A program made the translations under genes and the position numbers. Below are positions 8,026 through 14,461 of a stretch of 18,591 nt of DNA, piece by piece. This DNA is from Gammaproteobacteria bacterium (lineage in GTDB: Bacteria > Pseudomonadota > Gammaproteobacteria > Pseudomonadales > UBA7434), in NCBI GenBank assembly GCA_024280785.1, contig JAJRPK010000183.1, positions 1-18,591 of the forward strand. The letters run 5' to 3'. Numbering within the stretch: position 1 is the first letter of the stretch; every line of letters starts with the position of its first letter. Under the pieces are notes generated by a model that ran no database searches, was not told where the DNA came from, and saw only the letters and a program-made list of their open reading frames with translations.

Positions 8026-8562
8026 TTACTTTGTTAAATGACGGGGAAAAGAATTTATTATTAAAATCGATCGCAGTGTTTCGGCGACGGCTTGCAAGCA
8101 TAGTGTTACAGCTAAAGCGGGGATAAGGGTTTTTAGCCAGTAAACAGCCGGAATCCCCCCTGCATCAGCAGACCGCTCCTTGACGGCCCATGCCTGCTGC
8201 GTGTAATCCAAGCTTACCCAGAAAATTAAAATCGTAAGAGGGATAAGAAAAACCAACCCGCCGATAAGATTTACCATAGCTCTTTTTTTCTCGCTAAAAT
8301 TTCGATAAAAAATATCTACCCGAACGTGTTCATCGTGTTTTAAGGTATAGGCAGCACCTAACATAAAACAGCATGCATGTAGATAAGTAACCGATTCCTG
8401 TAGTGCAATAGAACCAAAATTGAAACCGTATCTTAAGATGACCACTAGGCTTTGCACCAACACCATTAGCAATAGCAACCAGGCAATGCTTTTACCACAG
8501 AGTTCAGTAAACTGGTCTATGCGTAATAGGGAGTGGGCTAAAAAGGGAGGCTGGTTGGTCAC
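8026..8562 (-). CDS. dctQ: TRAP transporter small permease subunit (DctQ)
   Basis: Four-TM accessory subunit that packs against DctM and helps dock the binding protein. 178 aa. Hydrophobic segments at about 28-45, 56-75 (with the family's QESVTYLHACCFMLGAAYTLKHDEHVRVD region running into the periplasm-cytoplasm loop), 95-115 and 142-168. The KHDEHVRVDIFY motif is characteristic of DctQ. The start is GTG at 8562, the first plausible start in frame; the next Met is inside TM1. The upstream - strand carries a TATAAT box at 8601-8596, giving a leader of about 27 bases. First gene of the dctQ-dctM pair. Confidence 0.92.
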   Translation of the reverse strand: MTNQPPFLAHSLLRIDQFTELCGKSIAWLLLLMVLVQSLVVILRYGFNFGSIALQESVTYLHACCFMLGAAYTLKHDEHVRVDIFYRNFSEKKRAMVNLIGGLVFLIPLTILIFWVSLDYTQQAWAVKERSADAGGIPAVYWLKTLIPALAVTLCLQAVAETLRSILIINSFPRHLTK

Positions 8563-8595
8563 GCAAACGGTCCGTAAACAATGGAATAAAGCGAG

Positions 8596-8627
8596 ATTAT
8601 ACCCTCAGGGAGCAGGCTATTGCTGAG
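8596..8627 (-). promoter_or_regulatory. Candidate dctQM promoter (-10 TATAAT) with overlapping inverted repeat
   Basis: On the - strand a perfect -10 hexamer TATAAT (8601-8596) lies 33 bases before the dctQ GTG. No good -35 hexamer is found at 16-18 bases. In its place are nested inverted repeats: CTCAG (8604-8608)/CTGAG (8623-8627) and AGCA (8611-8614)/TGCT (8621-8624). This could be an activator or repressor site replacing the -35 element, but the arms are short. Confidence 0.4.
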
Positions 8628-8772
8628 TTAGTTTTATGGTGGACATTCGCTGAATGGGAAACTCGCTTATCGCAAGGCAAATTTGAGTGTGATTTAGCCT
8701 ATATCGCATCGTGGTATTCTACTTAAAGTGATTCTCCATATTACCGTTGCAGCTTTGCGGTGTTGATGTAAC

Positions 8773-9093
8773 ATGGCGCAATATCAAAAAAGTCGTCAGA
8801 TAACAGAATTTCAATCAACGGGGTGGGATATGCCGATACTAACTAAGCTAGCGAATACCAATTATCGGTCGTTTTTAGCTAGGAGAATATTACTTAGCTT
8901 GCCGCTACTAGTGCTTTTAACCCTGCTCAGTGGTTGCGAAAAAAAGCTCGATATTAGTGACCAAGAACTAATAAAAAGAGTCAGTGAGTGCCTCGATGAA
9001 AGCAACCTAACGCCGGGAATGGCTGTGGTGTGTGGCAACTATAAAAAAGAGTGCCAACGAAGAGGCAAGGAGACGGGTAATTATTTTTGTTAG
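8773..9093 (+). CDS. Small four-cysteine lipoprotein, unrecognised family
   Basis: I do not recognise this protein. 106 aa from ATG 8773. ATG 8830 (Met20) has a G-rich GGGGTGGGAT before it and gives a more normal signal peptide, so it is a good alternative start. A positively charged LARR is followed by a hydrophobic stretch (39-52) and the lipobox LLSGC, so lipidation at Cys55 is predicted. The mature part is about 52 residues and hydrophilic. It has four further cysteines at 73, 87, 94 and 106 (the last residue), spaced as two possible disulfide pairs, and a basic stretch YKKECQRRGK. It lies alone between divergent dctQ and the convergent M48 protease, whose stop is 9 bases away. An envelope role is implied only by the signal; a species-restricted protein is likely. 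Confidence 0.65.
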   Translation: MAQYQKSRQITEFQSTGWDMPILTKLANTNYRSFLARRILLSLPLLVLLTLLSGCEKKLDISDQELIKRVSECLDESNLTPGMAVVCGNYKKECQRRGKETGNYFC

Positions 9094-9102
9094 TTGGGGT
9101 TG

Positions 9103-10410
9103 TCACGGTTGGCAGGTAGTTTGTAAAGCAAGGAGTTTTTGCTTGAGCTGCTGTTGATTTTTACCACCAGCTTTTGCCGCTTGTTGATAGTACTGCATGG
9201 CTGCCCCACAGTTATTTTTTTCCTCTGCTATTTCTCCTAATTTTACGTAGGCAATTTGTGTTGGGGCCAGCTTTAGGCTAGCTTCAAAATCCTGCCGGGC
9301 CGCGCGATAGGATTTTAAATCAAAGCGCAATACCCCTCGTCGAAGAATCGGCGCAAAATAACCGGGGGTTAATGCTACGGCGGTATCAAAAGATTTTAGT
9401 GCATTACTAGATCGATTGAGCTTGCTTTGAGCAATACCCTTTATCTCATAAAATAAGCCCTCTTTAGGCTCTATTTTTATCGCTTTGTCGGCAAGTAAAA
9501 TAGCTTGTGTGTAATCCTCTTTCGCTATTTTCTTTTTGGCCTCGTCGGCGTAATCATAAGCAGGCTTGCGACGCATTAGCGCGGCAATTTCTTTTTGGTA
9601 GCGTGCCTTGCCCCGATCACCTCGATTGGGGAGCGCGTATGCGGTTTGCTGGTTAGCGGCTACTCTAGCCTGCGATGGGGGGTGAGAGGCAAACAGGGAA
9701 CTAAAGAGGTCGCTTCGACGACCTTGAGATAGCGCAACAAAGGTTTCTTGAAGATTTACTGCTGCACGCGGGTTGTAGCCAGCCTTACTCATGTATTGCA
9801 TGCCGTAAAAGTCTGCTTCAAGCTCTCTGCTTCGGCTGTAGTGAGTCTGTCCATAGAGGCCTCCATAGGCGATTCCCTGCTGGGCGGCCTGCGAGTCGAT
9901 ACCGGCGTTGGAAAGTAAAACTGTTGCTGCTAGCTGGCCTACAGAAAGAAGGGAGCCGACCTCCTGGCTCTGTGCCGTGTGTCTGGCGTCAGCATGAACG
10001 ATTTCGTGCGCCAACACGGCGGCCAATTCGGCTTCGTCATCTAGCTCTACCAGTAGCCCGCGGTGAACGGCTATTTTTCCGCCCGGTAGGGCCCAAGCGT
10101 TGGGGGTCGAGTCGTTGAGTACGACAAAATCATAGGGTAGATAAGAGCGGGTGCTGTACAGCGCCAATTTCTTACCGACCGATCTAACGTACAATGTTAA
10201 ATCGGGATCAATTTGATATTTACCGCCCCCAATTTGTTGTTGAACCGGGTAATACTGCTCACCCGTTTTTCGCTCCCAGTCTTCCGTTACCCAAGAGAGC
10301 TCATTTTTTCCGGTAACAGGGTTTACTGAACAGGCGGGTAGAATCAGCAGCGATAGAAGGGAAAGCCCAATCCATTGCAAAGCGGTGGTTTTTGGCGAGA
10401 AGCATTTCAT
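9103..10410 (-). CDS. M48-family zinc metalloprotease lipoprotein with C-terminal TPRs
   Basis: Predicted periplasmic envelope protease of the BepA/LoiP group, involved in outer-membrane protein quality control. 435 aa. Hydrophobic signal with lipobox LPAC, lipidation predicted at Cys27. The catalytic domain (about 45-255) has the zinc motif HEIVH (135-139), the third ligand Glu196 in SRELEAD, and the SHP motif (242-244) seen in BepA-type proteins. PNAWALPGGKIAVHRGLL (103-120) is the usual edge strand ahead of the active site. Residues about 285-425 form about three tetratricopeptide repeats, which in BepA dock on the BAM complex. BepA itself (about 487 aa) has an ordinary cleavable signal; this one appears lipid-anchored like LoiP but keeps the TPRs, so I leave the symbol blank. 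All metal ligands are present. ATG at 10410 gives a normal n-region. Confidence 0.9.
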   Translation of the reverse strand: MKCFSPKTTALQWIGLSLLSLLILPACSVNPVTGKNELSWVTEDWERKTGEQYYPVQQQIGGGKYQIDPDLTLYVRSVGKKLALYSTRSYLPYDFVVLNDSTPNAWALPGGKIAVHRGLLVELDDEAELAAVLAHEIVHADARHTAQSQEVGSLLSVGQLAATVLLSNAGIDSQAAQQGIAYGGLYGQTHYSRSRELEADFYGMQYMSKAGYNPRAAVNLQETFVALSQGRRSDLFSSLFASHPPSQARVAANQQTAYALPNRGDRGKARYQKEIAALMRRKPAYDYADEAKKKIAKEDYTQAILLADKAIKIEPKEGLFYEIKGIAQSKLNRSSNALKSFDTAVALTPGYFAPILRRGVLRFDLKSYRAARQDFEASLKLAPTQIAYVKLGEIAEEKNNCGAAMQYYQQAAKAGGKNQQQLKQKLLALQTTCQP

Positions 10411-10552
10411 AGCAAACTAGTCCCAAATATAAAATAGGCCGGATGTGAGTCGACAAGTTATTCAGTTTCAGGGATTATCCAATAGAAAATCAAGTCGCAG
10501 TGAATAGCTTTTGCCAAAATTTTACATGGATGTTAATTTATACGGCATCTTA

Positions 10553-10607
10553 GGCTCTAAAGTATGGATCTTACAAAGGTTTGGGCTCCAAAGAGTTCGA
10601 GCCCCAA
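10553..10607. repeat. Repeated GGCTC motifs and hairpin in the M48/yaaA divergent region
   Basis: The 254 bases between the two divergent genes hold a 10-bp direct repeat with one mismatch, GGCTCTAAAG (10553-10562) and GGCTCCAAAG (10584-10593), whose starts are 31 bases apart (about three helical turns). The second copy overlaps a hairpin: TTGGGCTC (10581-10588) with GAGCCCCAA (10599-10607), 6 bp plus a bulged C plus 2 bp, 10-base loop, followed by TTTATC on the + strand. This could be an operator cluster for yaaA or the end of an unannotated short RNA. I see nothing else assignable in this gap. Confidence 0.35.
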
Positions 10608-10664
10608 TTTATCTATTGCCAGCCCTTACTTACATTAGCATCATTTTGAATAAGGCATTCACAC

Positions 10665-11438
10665 ATGCTCATAGTTATTTCTCCCGCTAAAACACTGGAT
10701 TTTGAGACCCCTCCTTCGATAAAAAAATCCACTAAACCCGCCATGATAAAACACTCGGCAGAGCTGATAGAGTTGATGAAAAATTACAGCCCGAATGAGC
10801 TCGTATCACTGATGGGAGTCAGTCATAAAATTGCCCTTCTTAACGTAGAGCGATATTTAAATTGGCACACACCTTTTACCAGCAAAAATGCAAAGCAAGC
10901 GATATTGGCATTTAAGGGCGATGTATACACCGGTTTGGACACCGATTCTTTCGAGCTTGAAGACTTTGAATTTGCTCAGGAGCACCTACGTATATTGAGT
11001 GGATTATATGGAATATTAAAGCCATTAGACCTTATGCAAGCATATCGCTTAGAAATGGGTACAAAGCTTGATAACGTTAAGGGCAATACACTCTATAATT
11101 TTTGGGGTGACCAATTAAGTTGTTCTCTTAATAAACAGTTAACGAAAATAAATTCTGAAACACTGATAAATCTGGCTTCAAATGAATACTTTAAGGCCAT
11201 TGATAAAAGCGTTTTAAATGCAAAAATCATTACACCGGTGTTTAAAGATTTTAAAAATGGAAAATATAAAATCATTAGTTTTTTTGCCAAAAAAGCTCGC
11301 GGTATGATGAGTGCGTACATTATTAAAAACCGTATTAGTGATCTGCAGGAGATAAAAAAATTCGATGGGGCGGGTTATCGATTTGATAATAAATTATCAT
11401 CTGATACTGAGTGGGTCTTTCTAAGGAAAGAGCAATAG
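10665..11438 (+). CDS. yaaA: Peroxide-stress protein YaaA (DUF328/UPF0246)
   Basis: In E. coli YaaA lowers free iron and limits DNA and protein oxidation during hydrogen peroxide stress; the fold binds DNA and the biochemical activity is not settled. 257 aa against 258 in E. coli. Family hallmarks: the opening MLIVISPAKTLDFE, NYSPNELVSLMGVSHKIA, NAKQAILAFKGDVYTGLD, LRILSGLYGILKPLDLMQAYRLEMGT (split around 110-135), NTLYNFWGDQ and the late FFAKKARGMMSAYI. RBS AAGG with a 9-base spacer before ATG. It is probably first in a run with the next gene (27-base gap). Bases 10681-11400 contain 262 G+C of 720 by hand count (36%), reaching 33 of 120 at 11161-11280. A stretch of ruvX (12781-12900) has 65 of 120. 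Composition therefore differs clearly from some neighbours. Confidence 0.94.
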   Translation: MLIVISPAKTLDFETPPSIKKSTKPAMIKHSAELIELMKNYSPNELVSLMGVSHKIALLNVERYLNWHTPFTSKNAKQAILAFKGDVYTGLDTDSFELEDFEFAQEHLRILSGLYGILKPLDLMQAYRLEMGTKLDNVKGNTLYNFWGDQLSCSLNKQLTKINSETLINLASNEYFKAIDKSVLNAKIITPVFKDFKNGKYKIISFFAKKARGMMSAYIIKNRISDLQEIKKFDGAGYRFDNKLSSDTEWVFLRKEQ

Positions 11439-11465
11439 CCTAGCTATTTTAGAGGTGGAGTTTTT

Positions 11466-12092
11466 ATGAAACCGTATTCGGCATCCTGTGATAAAAACAA
11501 ACTTCCGATACTGGAAGTGTTAAACCGGTATTTAGTTGATTCTGCCGCGATGGCGGCAGAAAGGGCGCCTGAAAAGGTTTTAGAATTGGGCAGCGGAACA
11601 GGACAGCACGCCGTTTTTTTTGCTGAGCAGCTACCTCATATATTGTGGCAGCCATCCGATGTAGCGGAGCATCAAGTGCATATTAAGCAGTGGCTAACGT
11701 CGGTAGATAGTACAAATTGCTTGCCGCCACTGATCATCGATCTTAATAATTCGCAGTTACCTTTGGCGGCTGCCGATCATGTATTTACTGCCAATACATT
11801 GCACATCATTGATTGGTCTTTGGTGACTAAATTGTTGGATGTCGTCGCGATACTGTTGCAGCAAGGCGGGTATTTTTTTGTCTACGGGCCTTTTAATTAT
11901 GATGGCCAATATACCAGTGCCAGCAACAAAGAGTTCGATAAATGGTTAAAGCAGAGGGACCCTGGCAGTGGCATTAGAGGTTTTGAATCAGTAGTTAGTG
12001 CCGCCAATAGTGAAGGCCGTGGATTATTGTTAAAAGAAGATATACAGATGCCGGCCAATAACCGTATGCTAGTGTTTCAAAAAAATGGATAG
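11466..12092 (+). CDS. DUF938 family SAM-dependent methyltransferase-like protein
   Basis: Class I methyltransferase fold of unknown substrate. 208 aa, normal for the family. Motif I VLELGSGTGQHAVFFA (about 38-53) is the SAM-binding glycine loop. The acidic residue of motif II is in WQPSD (about 61-65). ADHVFTANTLHIIDW (about 98-112) corresponds to motif IV and is the most family-specific stretch. GGYFFVYGPFNYDGQYTS (about 129-146) follows. The N-terminal YSASCDKNKLPILEVL is also typical of DUF938. Strong RBS GGTGGAG five bases before ATG 11466. It follows yaaA after 27 bases and precedes yqgE after 84 bases. The specific reaction is unknown; some DUF938 proteins are annotated only as methylases by similarity. 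Confidence 0.88.
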   Translation: MKPYSASCDKNKLPILEVLNRYLVDSAAMAAERAPEKVLELGSGTGQHAVFFAEQLPHILWQPSDVAEHQVHIKQWLTSVDSTNCLPPLIIDLNNSQLPLAAADHVFTANTLHIIDWSLVTKLLDVVAILLQQGGYFFVYGPFNYDGQYTSASNKEFDKWLKQRDPGSGIRGFESVVSAANSEGRGLLLKEDIQMPANNRMLVFQKNG

Positions 12093-12176
12093 GCAAAGCA
12101 CAGCGAGAAACGGGATTAGAAGCTGGACTAGATTAAAAAAAGTATCGTTAATCAAAAGTGGACATAGAGTAAAGTT

Positions 12177-12752
12177 ATGAATTCCTTGATTTCTAATTCT
12201 TTGAGCAATCAACTACTGATTGCAACGCCGTGGCTATCCGAAGGCATTTTTAAATCGAGTGTGACATATATTTGTGAACACAATGAAGAAGGCACGATGG
12301 GGATTATTATTAACCGCCCTTCCAACTTAATGGTTCAAGATGTATTAAGCGATTTAGGTGAAACGCCGAGTGAGTATTTTGAGTCAAAGCCAGTCATGCT
12401 TGGGGGCCCTGTTGGCCTAGAGCGAGGTTTTGTACTACATCAAAACCAGCAGGGTGGCGATCACTGGATGTCCACATTAAAAGTTACTGATGAAGTGTCT
12501 TTAACCGGTTCAAGAGATATATTAGAAGCTTTGAACGAAGGCAAAGGCCCCAACAATTTTTTGTTAGCTCTTGGCTATGCAGGTTGGGCTTCTGGGCAGT
12601 TAGAGCAAGAACTATTAGACAATGCCTGGCTTAGTCTGCCGGCTACATTAGAGATTTTGTTTGCTACACCGATTGAACAAATAGTGGCAACAGCCGCTAA
12701 ACAATTGGGCGTTGATTTAACCGCACTAGCGTTGCACGCTGGCAATGCTTGA
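12177..12752 (+). CDS. yqgE: YqgE/AlgH family protein
   Basis: Conserved cytosolic protein of unknown biochemical role; called AlgH in Pseudomonas, where it was linked to alginate regulation. 191 aa. Family marks: SNQLLIATPWL near the start, TYICEHNEEGTMGIIINRPS (about 30-49), PVMLGGPVGLERGFVLH (about 72-88), NNFLLALGYAGWASGQLEQEL (about 126-146, split over two strands) and NAWLSLP. RBS AGAG eight bases before the ATG. The gene overlaps ruvX by 8 bases (ATGCTTGA), so the two are translationally coupled; this pairing is very common in gammaproteobacteria and suggests a shared operon. Confidence 0.95.
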   Translation: MNSLISNSLSNQLLIATPWLSEGIFKSSVTYICEHNEEGTMGIIINRPSNLMVQDVLSDLGETPSEYFESKPVMLGGPVGLERGFVLHQNQQGGDHWMSTLKVTDEVSLTGSRDILEALNEGKGPNNFLLALGYAGWASGQLEQELLDNAWLSLPATLEILFATPIEQIVATAAKQLGVDLTALALHAGNA

Positions 12753-13224
12753 TTCTCGTCACAGTTCCAACGGAACGTTTCTGGGTTTTGATTACGGTCT
12801 GTCCCAAATCGGGGTTGCCGTTGGCCAGCGCCTTAGCCAATCGGCACGACCGTTAGCTGTATTAAAAGCAAAGGATGGGATTCCCCAATGGGGGCAAGTA
12901 GAAAAATTGCTGGTGGAGTGGCAGCCAAAAGCTGTTATCGTCGGTTTGCCATTGAATATGGATGACAGTGAAAGCGATATGTCGACTCGCGCTCGAAAGT
13001 TTGCCAAGCGTTTGCACGGCCGATACGGGGTCGTTGTAGAGTTACACGATGAAAGATTGTCGAGTTTTGAGGCGCGGGAAAATTTGGCCGCAGGCAGAAA
13101 TAGCCGATCAGTTGAGCAAACAGAAGACTATGTACAATCGATGAATCGGCAAAAAAAAGACGCCGCTATCGATTCGATAGCGGCGCAATTGATTTTAGAA
13201 AGTTGGTTGGTCTCGACCCAATAG
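12745..13224 (+). CDS. ruvX: RuvX/YqgF, RNase H-fold nuclease family
   Basis: RNase H-like family known for Holliday-junction resolvase activity in some bacteria and for a role in pre-16S rRNA 5' maturation in E. coli. 159 aa, about 20 longer than E. coli YqgF. The extra length is an N-terminal MLDSRHSSNG and an insertion near 120-135. Acidic triad in place: Asp16 in GFDYGLSQIGVAVG, Glu103 in HDERLSSFEA, Asp143 in KKDAAIDSIAAQLILESW. VIVGLPLNMD (65-72, approx.) is the conserved middle motif. The start overlaps the end of yqgE. The codons for residues 136-147 contain eight consecutive A bases and a perfect inverted repeat that acts as a terminator on the other strand (separate entry); this constrains the DNA beyond the protein code. 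Confidence 0.94.
   Translation: MLDSRHSSNGTFLGFDYGLSQIGVAVGQRLSQSARPLAVLKAKDGIPQWGQVEKLLVEWQPKAVIVGLPLNMDDSESDMSTRARKFAKRLHGRYGVVVELHDERLSSFEARENLAAGRNSRSVEQTEDYVQSMNRQKKDAAIDSIAAQLILESWLVSTQ
13151..13185 (-). terminator. Intrinsic terminator for pilU, embedded in ruvX coding sequence
   Basis: Perfect inverted repeat CGCCGCTATCGA (13161-13172), one central T, TCGATAGCGGCG (13174-13185). Read on the - strand it folds into a 10-bp or longer GC-rich stem with a loop of about 5. Two bases later come eight T residues (13158-13151). This is a textbook Rho-independent terminator placed 51 bases past the pilU stop codon (13237). It lies wholly inside the last 75 bases of the convergent ruvX gene. 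On the + strand the A-run precedes the hairpin, so it should not terminate the ruvX transcript. Confidence 0.9.
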
Positions 13225-13236
13225 TTTAGAGCAAGT

Positions 13237-14382
13237 TTAGCGAAAAAACTTTTGATTAGGGTCGGCGTCTTCTTCTAACGATAAACCAGAAGCCGCTTTA
13301 TCGTTAGCACTACTGTTGTTATCGTGTTCTAGTTTAATCATCAAACGTAAATCGTTGGCGGAATCGGCGTGAGCAATCGCATCTTCATAAGTGATTTCTC
13401 CCCGAGCATAAAGAGCGTAAAGGGCTTGGTCAAATGTTTGCATTCCCTGTTCAGTTGACCGTTTCATGAGCTCTTTAACCTTTTGAACTTGACCTTTGCG
13501 AATAAGATCTGCGGCAAGAGGAGTGTTTAATAACACTTCAACTACTGCGCGGCGGCTATTGCCATCAGGGGTTGGAATTAATTGCTGTGCGACCATACCT
13601 TTAAGGTTTAGAGAAAGGTCCATCCATAATTGATTGTGGCGCTCAGGTGGGAAAAAGTGCAGGATACGATCGAGCGCCTGATTAGCGTTGTTAGCATGGA
13701 GGGTACAAAGACAAAGGTGGCCAGTTTCTGCAAAGGTAATGGCTTGCTCCATCGTTTCGCGCGTTCTAACCTCACCTATCATAATAACATCAGGTGCTTG
13801 CCTCAGCATATTCTTTAGTGCAACTTCAAAGCTTTCAGTGTCGATTCCAACTTCGCGCTGGGTAACGATACAACCGTCGTGTTGATGAATAAACTCAATA
13901 GGGTCTTCGACGCAAATGATGTGGCCACGGCTATTTTGGTTTCGATGACCGATCATTGCGGCCAGAGATGTTGATTTACCGGTACCGGTCGCACCGACAA
14001 AAATAACGAGCCCTCGTTTGGTCATCGCGAGATCTTTAACTATATCCGGTAACCCCAAGTCGTCGATTTTAGGGATATGGGTTTCAATTCTTCGAATTAC
14101 GACACCCGCCAGATTGCGCTGATAGAATGCACTGGCTCGAAAGCGGCCAACACCGCGAGCACTCACAGCAAAATTTAGTTCTTTTGTACTAACAAATTCT
14201 TTTCGCTGCGATTCATTCATTACGCTTAGCACTGTCTCACGGGTTACTTCTGGCGAAAGAGGGGTATTGGATATCGGCACCATCTTTCCGTTAAGTTTTA
14301 TGCTCGGAGGGACACCGGCAGTTATAAACAGGTCAGAAGCGCCTTTTTCTACCATAGTTGTGAGTAGTGCGTAAATATCCAT
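13237..14382 (-). CDS. pilU: Type IV pilus retraction ATPase accessory PilU
   Basis: PilT paralogue that assists pilus retraction and surface (twitching) motility; hexameric cytoplasmic ATPase at the base of the pilus. 381 aa (about 382 in Pseudomonas). N-terminal PAS-like domain opening MDIYALLTTMVEKGASDLFI; Walker A GATGTGKST (130-138); Asp box ICVEDPIEF (about 155-164); Walker B VIMIGEVRTRETM; His box AETGHLCLCTLHANNANQALDRI (split, about 216-238). A hydrophilic C-terminal tail of about 35 residues rich in D, N and S beyond the ATPase core separates it from PilT. An AG-rich SD (AAGAAGAG) lies upstream of ATG 14382. It follows pilT after 79 bases that contain alternative stem-loops. Its transcript ends at the terminator inside ruvX. 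Confidence 0.96.
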   Translation of the reverse strand: MDIYALLTTMVEKGASDLFITAGVPPSIKLNGKMVPISNTPLSPEVTRETVLSVMNESQRKEFVSTKELNFAVSARGVGRFRASAFYQRNLAGVVIRRIETHIPKIDDLGLPDIVKDLAMTKRGLVIFVGATGTGKSTSLAAMIGHRNQNSRGHIICVEDPIEFIHQHDGCIVTQREVGIDTESFEVALKNMLRQAPDVIMIGEVRTRETMEQAITFAETGHLCLCTLHANNANQALDRILHFFPPERHNQLWMDLSLNLKGMVAQQLIPTPDGNSRRAVVEVLLNTPLAADLIRKGQVQKVKELMKRSTEQGMQTFDQALYALYARGEITYEDAIAHADSANDLRLMIKLEHDNNSSANDKAASGLSLEEDADPNQKFFR

Positions 14383-14400
14383 GCGTTATTCTCTTCTTCG

Positions 14401-14453
14401 TTAGTTTGGCCGAAGTGGAAACCCTACGATAAAGAGTTAGTTTCGGCAACTAA
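14401..14453 (-). promoter_or_regulatory. Mutually exclusive stem-loops in the pilT-pilU intergenic RNA
   Basis: In the - strand RNA between pilT and pilU, TTAGTTGCCGAA (14453-14442) can pair with TTCGGC-ca-AACTAA (14414-14401), a 12-bp stem with a 2-base bulge and a 27-base loop. The same TTAGTT can pair with the nearer AACTAA (14442-14437), giving a 6-bp stem with a 5-base loop. The two folds compete for one arm. The distal arm ends just before the AAGAAGAG ribosome binding site of pilU. A role in pilU mRNA stability or translation is an inference; no strong U-run follows, so it is not an obvious terminator. Confidence 0.4.
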
Positions 14454-14461
14454 ATTGCGGG

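Noticed and set aside
8680..8720. CRP-like site (TGTGATTTAGCC...) upstream of the small lipoprotein
   Set aside because: Only the left half matches; there is no TCACA half at the right distance.
10581..10620. tRNA 3' end (GTTCGAGCCCC resembling a T-arm, TTGCCA nearby)
   Set aside because: The T-stem does not pair as 5+7+5, the CCA is at the wrong distance, and no acceptor or anticodon arm is found upstream. The hairpin pairing uses the same bases.
13148..13185. A-run plus hairpin in ruvX as a programmed -1 ribosomal frameshift site
   Set aside because: CAA AAA AAA followed by a strong stem resembles a slippery site, but the spacer is only two bases and the shifted frame would lose the conserved Asp143 and end at about the same place. 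An antisense terminator explains both elements better.
14442..14453. pilT-pilU hairpin as an intrinsic terminator
   Set aside because: Neither fold is followed by a U-run, the stems are AT-rich or bulged, and pilU directly downstream is normally co-expressed with pilT.
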